From NCBI GenBank assembly GCA_910578115.1, contig CAJTPO010000015.1, positions 45,235 to 102,810 of the forward strand: a DNA stretch of 57,576 nt, read 5' to 3'. The notes under the pieces were generated by a model. The model searched no databases. It was not told the origin of the DNA and worked only from the letters and a program-made list of their open reading frames with translations. The stretch comes from an uncultured Lachnospiraceae bacterium (lineage in GTDB: Bacteria > Bacillota > Clostridia > Lachnospirales > Lachnospiraceae). Shown piece after piece: positions 34,646-43,372 of the stretch. Within the stretch, counting starts at the first letter, position 1, and every line of letters begins with the position of its first letter. Position numbers and translations under genes: made by a program.

Positions 34646-35208
34646 TGTTCCTCACCTCTTCCCGGCCGTACATCAGCTGATATCCATTGTTCTTCTATCT
34701 GTAAGCCGCCAATTTCTTCGATAAAGCCGGCAAACCTTGCCTCTGTCATATCTGTAAAGTATCTTCCATTGCGTTCACCCGAAAAAGTTCCGTATTTAAA
34801 GGATGTATAGATAATGCCATTGGCTTTCAGTGCTGCCTGCATCTTACGCATAACATCGGCCAGTTCGCTCCAAGGCAGGTGTAGAATAGATGCACATGCC
34901 CAGATGCCATCGTATTTGTGAATCGCTGACAATTCCCAGAACAGCATGTGACGGGCTTTTGTACCGGTGTATTGCGATGCAAGTTTACATAACTCCAAAG
35001 ATCCGTCTATGGCTTCGACATGGTGGCCCTGCGACAGGAAATATTTCGTGTCGCGGCCGGATCCACAGCCGAAATCAAGGATTGCAGAGCCTTTGGCTAA
35101 TTTTGATAAAAATATGTTTTGTGTATCCTCAAAGTTTACCGATACTGTACTGTCATAAAACTGCTCAGCCTTATTGTTATAATATTTGAGAGTATTCAGA
35201 TCCTGCAT
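34618..35208 (-). CDS. Class I SAM-dependent methyltransferase
   Basis: 196 residues, a single Rossmann domain. Motif I is ILDFGCGSGRDTKYF (the glycine loop), motif II is VEAIDGSLELCKLA, and YDGIWACASILHLP is the post-motif region of Methyltransf_11/25-type enzymes. The NPPY or DPPY motif of DNA N-methyltransferases is absent. It overlaps and precedes the HNH gene. The substrate is unknown; a small molecule, protein or RNA is as likely as DNA. Confidence 0.85.
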   Translation of the reverse strand: MQDLNTLKYYNNKAEQFYDSTVSVNFEDTQNIFLSKLAKGSAILDFGCGSGRDTKYFLSQGHHVEAIDGSLELCKLASQYTGTKARHMLFWELSAIHKYDGIWACASILHLPWSELADVMRKMQAALKANGIIYTSFKYGTFSGERNGRYFTDMTEARFAGFIEEIGGLQIEEQWISADVRPGRGEEQWLNIILRK

Positions 35209-35354
35209 GCTTTTTACCTTTTCTACTAATTTAATATATCAGAAATTACTTAGTCGCTGTGCCGGCAATCTCATAACAATTCCATTCTATCATGTCCTTT
35301 GGCCCGCCTCAATCAAAACCAGATATCCTTTGAAATAATGTCAGGATAAGGCTC

Positions 35355-35385
35355 AAAAAAGGAGCCCCGCCCACGCAAGACTCCT
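35355..35385 (-). terminator. Terminator after the truncated AIM24 copy
   Basis: AAGGAGTC ... GGCTCCTT-type stem with a GC-rich loop and TTTTTT on the minus strand. It lies inside the duplicated segment, and the same terminator follows the intact copy at about 38072-38102. Confidence 0.75.
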
Positions 35386-35427
35386 TCTTTCCCAACGCTT
35401 TCCCATCACTTTCCTGTCTTTATATCC

Positions 35428-35889
35428 CTACCTCGACGGCACCATCCGTATGATCCTGCCCGCGAACTCGTTAAAGTTCTGCGTCTGCAGGATCACTCTT
35501 CCCGGTCCGGTCAGCTTCGTCAGGAACAGTCCCTCACCGCCCAGGAAAATATTTTTAAGCCCCTTCACCGTCTCGATCTCATAATTCACCGACCGCTCGA
35601 AGGCCACCACATTGCCGGTATCCACCTTCAGCACCTCACCAGGAGCCAGATCCTTCACCACCTTGTTGCCGTCAATTTCCAGAAAGACCATGCCTGTTCC
35701 GCTGATATCCTGCAGGATAAATCCTTCACCGCCAAACAATCCGGCGGAAAATTTCTTCGTAAATGTTACATTCAAGTGCACCGTCTCCTGCGCGCAGAGG
35801 AAAGCACCCTTCTGGCAGATCATGCCGCCGTTCGCTCCCACGTCCACCGGAAGCACTTCGCCGGCTACGGTCGATGCGAAAGCCACCAT
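35428..35889 (-). pseudogene. Truncated AIM24/TIGR00266 family gene
   Basis: A 5'-truncated copy of the gene at 38145-38825. The remaining 153 codons are intact and differ from the complete copy by a single residue (N for S). The first 73 or so residues are missing and are replaced by a fragment of an unrelated mobile-element gene. An internal Met could still start translation, with AGGCAGT upstream, but the product would lack the N-terminal strands. Best read as a recent pseudogene. Confidence 0.85.
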
Positions 35890-35898
35890 ACTGCCTGC

Positions 35899-36290
35899 AC
35901 CGCACCGCTATAAGACGGTGTAGGCGATGCTGTCCGCCAGCGTTTCACGGACACGCTCAGCGATATTCAGTTCGTCCAGTTCCTCCAGAAAACTTCCTTC
36001 TTTCAGATATTCCATATCTGAAGCAAGCTCCCCGTAACAGTCCTGTGCAATCCGGGAAGCAATCTCCCAATCCTATCCACGAATCCCGCTTCTTTGTCTG
36101 TATCCCCGTATATCCCTTCCAGACGGTCAAGTACCGCTTCCTGATGTCCCCCTTCATCTCCCAACGCCGGGGAAACGTCCGATGCGCCTTGCCTTATGCA
36201 CGTCCGATATGTCAAAGACATACCGCAATCCGGTGTTGGGACTTCCTTCTTCATCAAATAAGGCGATACCCTTCCCGTGCCGGATATAAG
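35899..36290 (-). pseudogene. Remnant of an LtrC/ArdC-like mobile-element protein
   Basis: Translating the minus strand gives pieces in three frames of one protein: GIALFDEEGSPNTGLRYVFD then ISDVHKARRIGRFPG, then EAVLDRLEGIYGDTDKEAGF, then EIASRIAQDCYGELASDMEY with KEGSFLEELDELNIAERVRE. From memory these match the large LtrC/ArdC-type proteins of Clostridia integrative elements. At least two frameshifts and one stop break it, and the end is cut at the AIM24 joint (35898). It is a decayed piece of an older element. Confidence 0.7.
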
Positions 36291-36757
36291 CACTATCTAT
36301 CGAAAGATTACATGATCAATCTAAAGTAGTCCCTTATGGATCGTTCTGTTGGGAACATCTTCATCAGGTAGACCTTCTTGCACCTACGAAAAAGAAAATT
36401 ACAGACCATGAATATCATGCGGGACGGAGGGGACAAAAGAAACTGGACGAACGCAACCGACAGATTCTGGCGAACAGCCTTCCCATACGCAGAACGGCAT
36501 TCCAGACACAGAAGGATTTCTTACGCTCCGCAATCGAAGCCAGCGTCGTCAGTTCCTGCAACCGGGAAGACCATCCTGATACCTTTCTGGGTGATTCCGC
36601 TTTTGACACGATCGAAACTTACGGCTTTCTCAAGGATGAATTCCATTTCTCCAGGGCACTGATCCCTTACAACCCGAGAAACGAAAGCTCCCTTAAAAAA
36701 GTCGGCTATAACCCTTATGGCTATCCCACCCGCCCCAAAGACACCTCCCTGGACTGA
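36290..36757 (+). pseudogene. Transposase remnant (DDE type)
   Basis: An open stretch of 155 codons on the plus strand without a start codon. It reads PYGSFCWEHLHQVDLLAPTK, EYHAGRRGQKKLDERNRQIL, DTFLGDSAFDTIETYGFLKD and ALIPYNPRNESSLKKVGYNP. The GDSAFD block is the second acidic region of DDE transposases found in Lachnospiraceae IS elements. The N-terminal and C-terminal parts are missing, and it stops at TGA 36755-36757. It is not functional. Confidence 0.8.
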
Positions 36758-36786
36758 AATATGCCGGGCATTGTGTAGGAGCGAAT

Positions 36787-36993
36787 CTACTTCATAATAA
36801 ATGAAAGTTTCTTCAAATTGCAGGTACAGACGACTTCCAAATACTGTACTTTCCCGAATCTCCAGTCCTCATATTTCTGCCTAGGCAGCACCCCTATGTC
36901 AACCAGTACGTCTACCGGGGCGGCATAGCCCCGATACCGGCACTGATGGTAAACAGCAGAATGTACTTTCTCTATCAGTTCTGATTCTTTCAC
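36787..36993 (-). pseudogene. Small Clostridia protein of unknown function, probably truncated
   Basis: 68 codons from a GTG start behind a run of nine G. It reads LIEKVHSAVYHQCRYRGYAA, VDVLVDIGVLPRQKYEDWRF and ends NLKKLSFIMK. Relatives that I recall in Lachnospiraceae continue for another 60 or more residues after this motif, so the stop is probably premature. It lies 95 bases after the Rpn gene start-to-stop unit on the same strand. I assign no function. Confidence 0.5.
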
Positions 36994-37087
36994 TTTGCCC
37001 CCCCCCAATGTAAATACCCCGGCTGTATTCATTCGCAACCGGGGATTCTATTATTTTTCCTCTATTGTATCTGCAAAAAGGCAATTA

Positions 37088-37975
37088 TCATATCGTTTGA
37101 AGCAATCCTTTTTCAATTTCCCGGACATCTTCCACAGAAAGCTCCGTAAAATACCCGGCGATTTCCTCTGCTGACATTTTCCCCGTCTTTAACATGTTTT
37201 CTGCTGCTTTTCTTGCTGTTTCTTTCTTCTCACTTACGATATGAGTACGCATAATCCTTTCTTCATCAAACAAAGTCATCATGATAGACACAACCTCCTT
37301 TTCCCTGCTCTCCAGAAATTCGCGGAGCAGATTCCTGTCTTTGCAGATGCGGATGGTTTCCGTGACAGCCTCCCGGCTTCTCCCATACCGCTTTATTTGT
37401 TCGTTATATACCTTTGTAAAAGCAACATACTGACTAATGATGTCATTTCCTTTGCCGTCATAGATTACTTTTACCTTTACTTCAATGGAACATTCTTTTC
37501 CTTTGAAAAATTCTTTGGAAAATGAAATCGTTTCCGGCCTGCTGACACGCTCCCCTGTATAGATCATATATATCTCCGGCTCCGGCACATGGACTTTCTT
37601 GCTTCCATATAAATCTGCGGCCTGCTCTTCAAAATAATCATGGTAAACCTGCGCCAAATACATCAGCGCACGTATAATGATATTCATTGTCCAGCTCGAC
37701 TGTTGCTCGACCAGGAACAAAATTTTGTCCCCAACCCGGAAACCCAGGTCATTATAGATCCCGTTGGTAAGCACGTTCCTTATCGTTATATCCGTAAGCG
37801 CATCTTCCGTAGCCTCCGTATCCTCCGGATGAAGCGCACGGTATAGCTGTATCAGGTATTTTTTATCCCGAAAGATCGTCGTGAATACGCTGTCTTTCAC
37901 CGTATATTTGGCAAAGGAATCCTTTTTTTCCACTGCTTTCTCTTTTGGCTCTTCCTGAATTATTCCACCCTGCAT
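37088..37975 (-). CDS. Rpn-family recombination-promoting nuclease/putative transposase
   Basis: 295 residues. The N-terminal PD-(D/E)XK_2-type domain shows DSVFTTIFRDKKYLIQLYRA, DLGFRVGDKILFLVEQQSSW (with the D and E-x-Q residues) and MNIIIRALMYLAQVYHDYF. The C-terminus is charged and ends with a short helical tail (AGYFTELSVEDVREIEKGLL), common in Rpn relatives. E. coli RpnA has DNA endonuclease activity that promotes RecA-independent recombination. It is intact and lies inside the scar between the two AIM24 copies, which hints at a part in the rearrangement (inference). Confidence 0.85.
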   Translation of the reverse strand: MQGGIIQEEPKEKAVEKKDSFAKYTVKDSVFTTIFRDKKYLIQLYRALHPEDTEATEDALTDITIRNVLTNGIYNDLGFRVGDKILFLVEQQSSWTMNIIIRALMYLAQVYHDYFEEQAADLYGSKKVHVPEPEIYMIYTGERVSRPETISFSKEFFKGKECSIEVKVKVIYDGKGNDIISQYVAFTKVYNEQIKRYGRSREAVTETIRICKDRNLLREFLESREKEVVSIMMTLFDEERIMRTHIVSEKKETARKAAENMLKTGKMSAEEIAGYFTELSVEDVREIEKGLLQTI

Positions 37976-38071
37976 AATATCACCCCGGTTCCGGCTTACG
38001 CCTGACAGGGAAGTTTCACCCTGTCTGTTATGGCTTTATTATACAGAGAAACTCCATAATGTTCAAGACAT

Positions 38072-38102
38072 AAAAAAGGAGCCCCGCCCACGCAAGACCC
38101 CT
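38072..38102 (-). terminator. Terminator after the intact AIM24 gene
   Basis: Same stem-loop as at 35355-35385, with one stem base changed to give a G-U pair, followed by TTTTTT on the minus strand. Confidence 0.7.
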
Positions 38103-38615
38103 TCTTTCCCATCGCTTTCCTAACACTTTCCTGTCTTTATATCCCTACCTCGACGGCACCATCCGTATGATCCTGCCCGCGAACTCGTTAAAGTTCTGCG
38201 TCTGCAGGATCACTCTTCCCGGTCCGGTCAGCTTCGTCAGGAACAGTCCCTCACCGCCCAGGAAAATATTCTTAAGCCCCTTCACCGTCTCGATCTCATA
38301 ACTCACCGACCGCTCGAAGGCCACCACATTGCCGGTATCCACCTTCAGCACCTCACCAGGAGCCAGATCCTTCACCACCTTGTTGCCGTCAATTTCCAGA
38401 AAGACCATGCCTGTTCCGCTGATATCCTGCAGGATAAATCCTTCACCGCCAAACAATCCGGCGGAAAATTTCTTCGTAAACGTTACATTCAAGTGCACCG
38501 TCTCCTGCGCGCAGAGGAAAGCGCCCTTCTGGCAGATCATGCCGCCGTTCGCTCCCACGTCCACCGGAAGCACTTCTCCGGCTACGGTCGATGCGAAAGC
38601 CACCATACTGCCTGC
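38072..38615. repeat. 544-bp direct duplication, right copy
   Basis: Partner of 35355-35898, about 98 percent identical by eye. This copy continues into an intact gene, so it is the parental one. Confidence 0.93.
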
Positions 38616-38825
38616 CCGCTCCGCCTTATAGGTGGCCATAAACAGCGACTCCCCTGTAAACATCCTGCCGATGCTCTTGCCCAGGCCGCCTCTCATATTG
38701 GAATCCATAGCGATCCCGTCCGACATCCAGGCCATTCCGCCCGACTGTGTGTACATGGATTCTCCCGGAGCGTCGAAAAGCACCTCCACTGCCGGCATTG
38801 TGTCACCAATGATTCTGTACTGCAT
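38145..38825 (-). CDS. AIM24/TIGR00266 family protein
   Basis: 226 residues, full length for the family. A beta-rich, tubby-like fold is expected. Diagnostic stretches are QSGGMAWMSDGIAMD, LPVDVGANGGMICQKGAFLC and GGEGLFLTKLTGPGRVILQT. The cellular role in bacteria is unknown. No signal peptide or membrane helix. The ATG at 38825 lies 8 bases after GGGGG; a TTG two codons upstream is less likely. The last two-thirds is duplicated at 35355-35898. Confidence 0.9.
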   Translation of the reverse strand: MQYRIIGDTMPAVEVLFDAPGESMYTQSGGMAWMSDGIAMDSNMRGGLGKSIGRMFTGESLFMATYKAERAGSMVAFASTVAGEVLPVDVGANGGMICQKGAFLCAQETVHLNVTFTKKFSAGLFGGEGFILQDISGTGMVFLEIDGNKVVKDLAPGEVLKVDTGNVVAFERSVSYEIETVKGLKNIFLGGEGLFLTKLTGPGRVILQTQNFNEFAGRIIRMVPSR

Positions 38826-38899
38826 ACTCAATTCCCCCTTATGGTAGATTTCCTTTTTTATTCATAGTACCACCATTCTCCCTGTTGGGGCAATCTTTT

Positions 38900-40111
38900 C
38901 TATCCTCTACTTTCCTTTTTCTCATGAAAATAAATGAACACCAGTCCCAGCATCGCCAGGGCGATCAATACCGCCGTCAGATAAAAACTGGAAACATATC
39001 CCTGAAGCGACGTTACCGCATTGCCAACGATAACTCCCGCGATCATGGGCGCTATTCCCTGACCGATATCGCCTCCCAGATAAAATGTGCTGGTGGCAGA
39101 GCCACTGCGTTCCTTTCCGGCTTTCTTAATACTGGCCGCCTGTAAGGACGGCTGTGCCGCCCCCTGTCCCAGGGCTTTCAGAACGGAACTTATCATGATC
39201 GCCGCAAACATCCCCTCCGGAAACTTTCCGGCGACTGCAAATAGAAACATGGAAGCACTGGTGATCGCCATTCCCGGCAGCGCCACCACATATAATCCCT
39301 TTTTATCCATCAGCTTTCCTGCCAGAGGGCGGGACAGGAACATCGCCAGCGCATTGAAGGTAAAATACAGGCTGATATTGGCAATCCCCAGCTCTTCCCC
39401 GTAAGGTACCAGATAAGCGGTTACAATACCGTTTGAAAAGGACAGTGTACTCGATACGCAGGTATACCCCAGCGCCTCCACAACGACCATATCCTTGATC
39501 CTGACAGACGATACCTTTTGCGTCACCGCCCGCTTTACGCCGGGATATTTCACTGCTACCAGCAGCACGATTTCTCCTGCACACATCAATCCGGCTATCC
39601 AGAAGACTTTTTCCATTCCGATCTGTTCGGCTAATATCGCTCCAAAACCCGGTGCCGTCGCCGATGCGATGACATTCGCCAGACCGAAATATCCCAATCC
39701 TTCTCCCAGTTTGCTTCGCGGTACATACTGTGTTATCAGAGAGATCAAGGTCGTACCGTTGATCGCGAAACCGACCCCGTGAAGCACTCTGGCCAATACG
39801 ATAAACGGCAGTGCCTTGGACAGTCCATAACCAAAAGTACCTGCCGCCATTAGCAGCGTGGCGATCCTGACCAGCCAGATTTTATTAAAGCGGTCCGCCA
39901 TCATGCCGCAAAAGGGCCTGCTGACCAATGCCGTTATGGCGAACATTCCCACGATCACACCTGCCGCTTCGTCGCCAAGCCCCACTCCATCTCCTGTCAG
40001 ATAAGGGATCAGCATCGTACTTACCATGAAAAATCCAAAATATGCGAAGATATTTGCTACCATCAAAGCGACATATTGAGGATTCCACAGCCTTTCTTTT
40101 TCCATTCCCAT
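38900..40111 (-). CDS. MFS transporter
   Basis: 403 residues with twelve hydrophobic helices. The loop between helices 2 and 3 carries SRPFCGMMADRFNKIWLVRI, the G-x3-D-R MFS signature. A second half-signature (LSRPLAGKLMDKKG) begins the second six-helix bundle. It is most like drug/sugar-efflux MFS proteins, but the substrate is not readable. It lies downstream of an esterase gene and the Opp-type genes and may export or import a product of that pathway. The start is backed by GGAGAGGAA. Confidence 0.9.
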   Translation of the reverse strand: MGMEKERLWNPQYVALMVANIFAYFGFFMVSTMLIPYLTGDGVGLGDEAAGVIVGMFAITALVSRPFCGMMADRFNKIWLVRIATLLMAAGTFGYGLSKALPFIVLARVLHGVGFAINGTTLISLITQYVPRSKLGEGLGYFGLANVIASATAPGFGAILAEQIGMEKVFWIAGLMCAGEIVLLVAVKYPGVKRAVTQKVSSVRIKDMVVVEALGYTCVSSTLSFSNGIVTAYLVPYGEELGIANISLYFTFNALAMFLSRPLAGKLMDKKGLYVVALPGMAITSASMFLFAVAGKFPEGMFAAIMISSVLKALGQGAAQPSLQAASIKKAGKERSGSATSTFYLGGDIGQGIAPMIAGVIVGNAVTSLQGYVSSFYLTAVLIALAMLGLVFIYFHEKKESRG

Positions 40112-40201
40112 TTCCTCTCCATTTCCTGCCGGAATCCCTGTATCCGAAAGCAGATTCCGGCTCCGTCACGATATTTTTCTTTCCGTTTTACAGTTTCCTG
40201 C

Positions 40202-41776
40202 TTAATGCAGTGCAATTTCGTCCTGTGTACGTTTTCTCTGGAACGGATTGGGAATGAGGGGTTTTATCGCCTGGATCACTTCCGTATCAAAATTCACTCT
40301 GACTTCACACTTTTCATCCAGGATCATGGTATTGACCGTCTCCTCCGTGCTCGGCTCCCACTTCGGCAGACCGCTGTGATTGGGATCTCCATATTTGGCA
40401 AAATTGGTTAACAGGGTGGACATTTTCTGTTCAAGCGCGTCGGAAACGCCGGGTTTATTGCAGATCAGTACCTTATCCGTGTTGTTAAAAAAGAACGGCA
40501 GGTCGGAACAATGCCAGGGCCTTTTCCCATCCTGATAGGGGAATTCATAGTTAAACAGATAGTTGTATACGGGCGCTTTCCCGTAAGAAGCCTTTTTCTT
40601 CACATAACTGACGGTGGGTGTGCGCGTAAAGCAGTCCAGACTCAGGATGTCGATCAGATTCTGTCCCGGGTAAGCTGCTTCAAATTTCGCCACGATATCC
40701 TCCGTCGCATCGCCAAAGGTTTCTCTGACAATCGCGATCTGCTCTTCCCGTGTCTTTTCATGTTTCTTCGCTACGCCGGGCTGAAATGCCATTTCGCCAA
40801 ACACGCTTCCTACCACCATCGGAATCTCCTGCGCATGTTCTCTGAAACCGACTTCTTCCGGGTATCCCACGAAATAATCATTGGGAATCGGAGAACAGCC
40901 TACATAACCGCCTGCCGCCTCCACGTCCCCTTTTACTTTCAGATACGCCGCCGCCAGAGCGCTGTAGGATACCGTCTCGATCTCTTCGATCTTTTCAGGG
41001 GCAATTCCCAGCTCTGCCAGCATTGCGTCTACCAACGGATGTGCATCACAGTTCTTCGGCGGTGTCATGATCGTACCGCCTTCCGGTCTCACACCGCTCA
41101 TCACCATCGCTTTGTGAAACAGCCCGTCAGCACTTGGCATCTGCAGAAGAGACGTCACTTTCCCGCCGCCACCGGACTGGCCGAAAATCGTCACGTTCTC
41201 CGGATCGCCGCCAAAATTCTCAATATTGTCATGTACCCACCGCAGTGCATACTCGATATCCGCCATACCGGCATTGCCCGAATTCTTATACTTTTCGCTG
41301 TAGTCCTCCAGATTTAAATATCCCAGAATATTAAGTCTGTGGTTGACGGTCACCACCACCACATCATGATACATGGCCAGATTCGCCCCGTCGTAACAAA
41401 CCTGCTCTATGGAAGAGCCGTTTGAAAATCCACCGCCATGCAGCCATACGAGTACCGCCTTCTTCGCCCCCTTTTTCACATCAGGACTCCACACATTTAA
41501 GAACTGACAGTCTTCGCTTTTCACCCAATAACGGTGCGGAACCATGATCTCCCCTTTTGTCGTCTCCGGATCATACATGGGGCATACCGCTCCATAGCTT
41601 AAAGCCTCCTTTACACCTTCCCAGGGTTCCACCTCCACCGGCATCTGAAAACGTCCGGCATCCGCGTATTTGATCCCGTGAAAGGTATAGATCCCGTCCA
41701 TGATATATCCTCTGATCTTTCCTTTCTTCGTCTCGATAACAGGTTCCGTTGTCGTACAAATAAATTGATGCGCCAT
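40202..41776 (-). CDS. Type-B carboxylesterase (1)
   Basis: 524 residues, cytosolic alpha/beta hydrolase of the carboxylesterase type-B family. The oxyanion motif is WLHGGGFSNGSS, the nucleophile serine lies in VTIFGQSGGGGKV, and the histidine is in RPWHCSDLPFFF. The catalytic acid is probably in GSVFGEMAFQ. The start at 41776 has AAAGGAGAGC upstream. It is about as diverged from the esterase at 50883 as old paralogues are, with shared blocks throughout. It lies in the same strand run as the oligopeptide-type ABC genes, so the imported compound may carry an ester bond. Confidence 0.93.
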   Translation of the reverse strand: MAHQFICTTTEPVIETKKGKIRGYIMDGIYTFHGIKYADAGRFQMPVEVEPWEGVKEALSYGAVCPMYDPETTKGEIMVPHRYWVKSEDCQFLNVWSPDVKKGAKKAVLVWLHGGGFSNGSSIEQVCYDGANLAMYHDVVVVTVNHRLNILGYLNLEDYSEKYKNSGNAGMADIEYALRWVHDNIENFGGDPENVTIFGQSGGGGKVTSLLQMPSADGLFHKAMVMSGVRPEGGTIMTPPKNCDAHPLVDAMLAELGIAPEKIEEIETVSYSALAAAYLKVKGDVEAAGGYVGCSPIPNDYFVGYPEEVGFREHAQEIPMVVGSVFGEMAFQPGVAKKHEKTREEQIAIVRETFGDATEDIVAKFEAAYPGQNLIDILSLDCFTRTPTVSYVKKKASYGKAPVYNYLFNYEFPYQDGKRPWHCSDLPFFFNNTDKVLICNKPGVSDALEQKMSTLLTNFAKYGDPNHSGLPKWEPSTEETVNTMILDEKCEVRVNFDTEVIQAIKPLIPNPFQRKRTQDEIALH

Positions 41777-41799
41777 AAAAGCTCTCCTTTCTTTTCTTC

Positions 41800-42426
41800 C
41801 TAACATTTGTATTTGTCAGCCGCTGCTGCTTTTTCCTCTTTTGTGATCACCTTCTTGCCTTCCAGAGAAGTATTTTTTTCACTGTAAAAAGGGATTTTTT
41901 TATATCTGAAATGAATTAAAAATGCGGTAGCCGCACAGCTGAGATAGCCTGCCGCCGTCAGCAAAGCCGTGCTCCACATGCCGTCCCTCACCGCATATAC
42001 AAGCGCCGTTACAGCCGTGCCGGACAGAAGAATCCCTCTTAATCCTGTTGCTGCTCCGAGAATCCTGTCTACCTCCTGATACGTCATTTTCGTGGTGCGA
42101 TGGCCCGCACATATAAATTTGATCAGCGCCGAGAACTCCAGCACATGGATGCACAGAGCCAATACGGCCGAAACGACGCCGGGTCCGCTGACGTTGACCG
42201 CCGCCCTCCGGGAGCCTGTCAGCAGATACAGGCCAATTCCCAGAAGGCTGAGTCCAAATTCCAGCCATTTTTCTCTTCGCAGCTTTTCTTTCGGCATATC
42301 CCATATGTACCAGGGGCCGCTGTAGCAATAAGCGATCCTGTAACCCTTTCTGTTGCCTGCCGGTACTTCCACCGCCGTATAATTTTCATCAAACAGATCC
42401 TTGAAAGATTTTCCTTTAAAGTGCAT
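41800..42426 (-). CDS. Small membrane protein of unknown function
   Basis: 208 residues. About 50 polar N-terminal residues (YCYSGPWYIWDMPKEKLRRE) are followed by four predicted membrane helices (about 57-70, 82-103, 128-146, 150-170) and a charged tail. I recognise no family. The first 11 bases overlap the end of the upstream ATPase gene, so it is translationally coupled to the uptake operon and probably assists it. Confidence 0.7.
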   Translation of the reverse strand: MHFKGKSFKDLFDENYTAVEVPAGNRKGYRIAYCYSGPWYIWDMPKEKLRREKWLEFGLSLLGIGLYLLTGSRRAAVNVSGPGVVSAVLALCIHVLEFSALIKFICAGHRTTKMTYQEVDRILGAATGLRGILLSGTAVTALVYAVRDGMWSTALLTAAGYLSCAATAFLIHFRYKKIPFYSEKNTSLEGKKVITKEEKAAAADKYKC

Positions 42427-43369
42427 TGATGTCTCTCACATGACAGCAGGTCACGAAATGTCCCGGCCGCACTTCCTGCGCCTGTAAGGGTTCCAGGCAC
42501 TTTTCTGTCGCATAAGGACACCGCTGTGCGAACCGGCATCCCGGTTTCGGATTGATGGGTGATGTGATCTCGCCCTTCAAATGAATCCGTTCGCTTTTAT
42601 TATGGATATCCGTTGACGGAATCGCTGACAGCAGCGCCTTCGTATAGGGGTGCAGCGGATATGCAAAAAGTTCCTTTGTCGGACAGGTTTCCACCATCTG
42701 CCCCAGATACATCACACAAATATGGGTAGATATATGGCGCACCACCGACAGGTCATGGGTGATAAATACATAGGTAAGTTTATATTCCTCCTGCAGATCC
42801 ATCAGCAGATTCAGGATCTGTGCCTGAATGGATACATCCAGCGCGGAAACCGGCTCGTCGCAGACGATAAATTTGGGCATCAGGGCGATCGCTCTCGCAA
42901 TTCCCACGCGCTGTCTTCTGCCGCCGTCCAGTTCATGCGGATAGGAATCCCGGAAACGCTTTTCGATTCCGGCCAGATCCATCAGCCTGACACATTCCTC
43001 TTCCAGCTTATCTTTGGCAAATCTCCCCGACAGTTTCAAAGGTTCCATGATCGTATCCTGGATCGTCATACGGGGATTTAAGGAAGAATAGGGATCCTGG
43101 AAAATGATCTGCATATCCTCCCTGAGCTTACGCAGCTTCCTTTTGTCCGGATGCGTGACATCCTCCCCACGGAAACGAATGGTTCCTTCCGTGCTGTCAA
43201 GCAGGTGGATCATCGTCCGTCCCAGGGTGGATTTGCCGCAGCCCGATTCTCCTACCAATCCCATCGTCATCCCTTCTTCAATGGAAAAGCTCACATCGTC
43301 CACCGCGTGTACCATGCCGCGGCTGGTGGGAAAATATTTTTTCAGGTGTTCTACCTCAAACAAAGCCAT
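42416..43369 (-). CDS. Oligopeptide-type ABC transporter ATPase (OppF-like)
   Basis: 317 residues. Walker A GESGCGKST, Q-loop IIFQDPYSSLNP, Walker B FIVCDEPVSALD, and the oligo_HPY C-terminal extension with the cysteine cluster (PGCRFAQRCPYATEKC), which in relatives can bind an iron-sulfur cluster. The signature reads LDGGRRQRVGIARA where most ATPases have LSGGQ. The changed S-G-G-Q is notable, but I recall it in other Clostridia members of this subfamily. It pairs with the OppD-like protein next to it. Confidence 0.93.
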   Translation of the reverse strand: MALFEVEHLKKYFPTSRGMVHAVDDVSFSIEEGMTMGLVGESGCGKSTLGRTMIHLLDSTEGTIRFRGEDVTHPDKRKLRKLREDMQIIFQDPYSSLNPRMTIQDTIMEPLKLSGRFAKDKLEEECVRLMDLAGIEKRFRDSYPHELDGGRRQRVGIARAIALMPKFIVCDEPVSALDVSIQAQILNLLMDLQEEYKLTYVFITHDLSVVRHISTHICVMYLGQMVETCPTKELFAYPLHPYTKALLSAIPSTDIHNKSERIHLKGEITSPINPKPGCRFAQRCPYATEKCLEPLQAQEVRPGHFVTCCHVRDINAL

Positions 43370-43372
43370 CTG

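Larger units (their letters stand above)
35355..35898. repeat. 544-bp direct duplication, left copy
   Basis: Matches 38072-38615 with a constant offset of 2717 bases and no gaps. I count about nine substitutions. It covers the terminator and the last two-thirds of an AIM24/TIGR00266 gene. The right edge is an abrupt joint to unrelated sequence at 35899. Confidence 0.93.

Noticed and set aside
36378..36662. Plus-strand frame of 94 codons in the scar
   Set aside because: The adjacent frame reads as a transposase fragment with conserved motifs; this one is its shadow.
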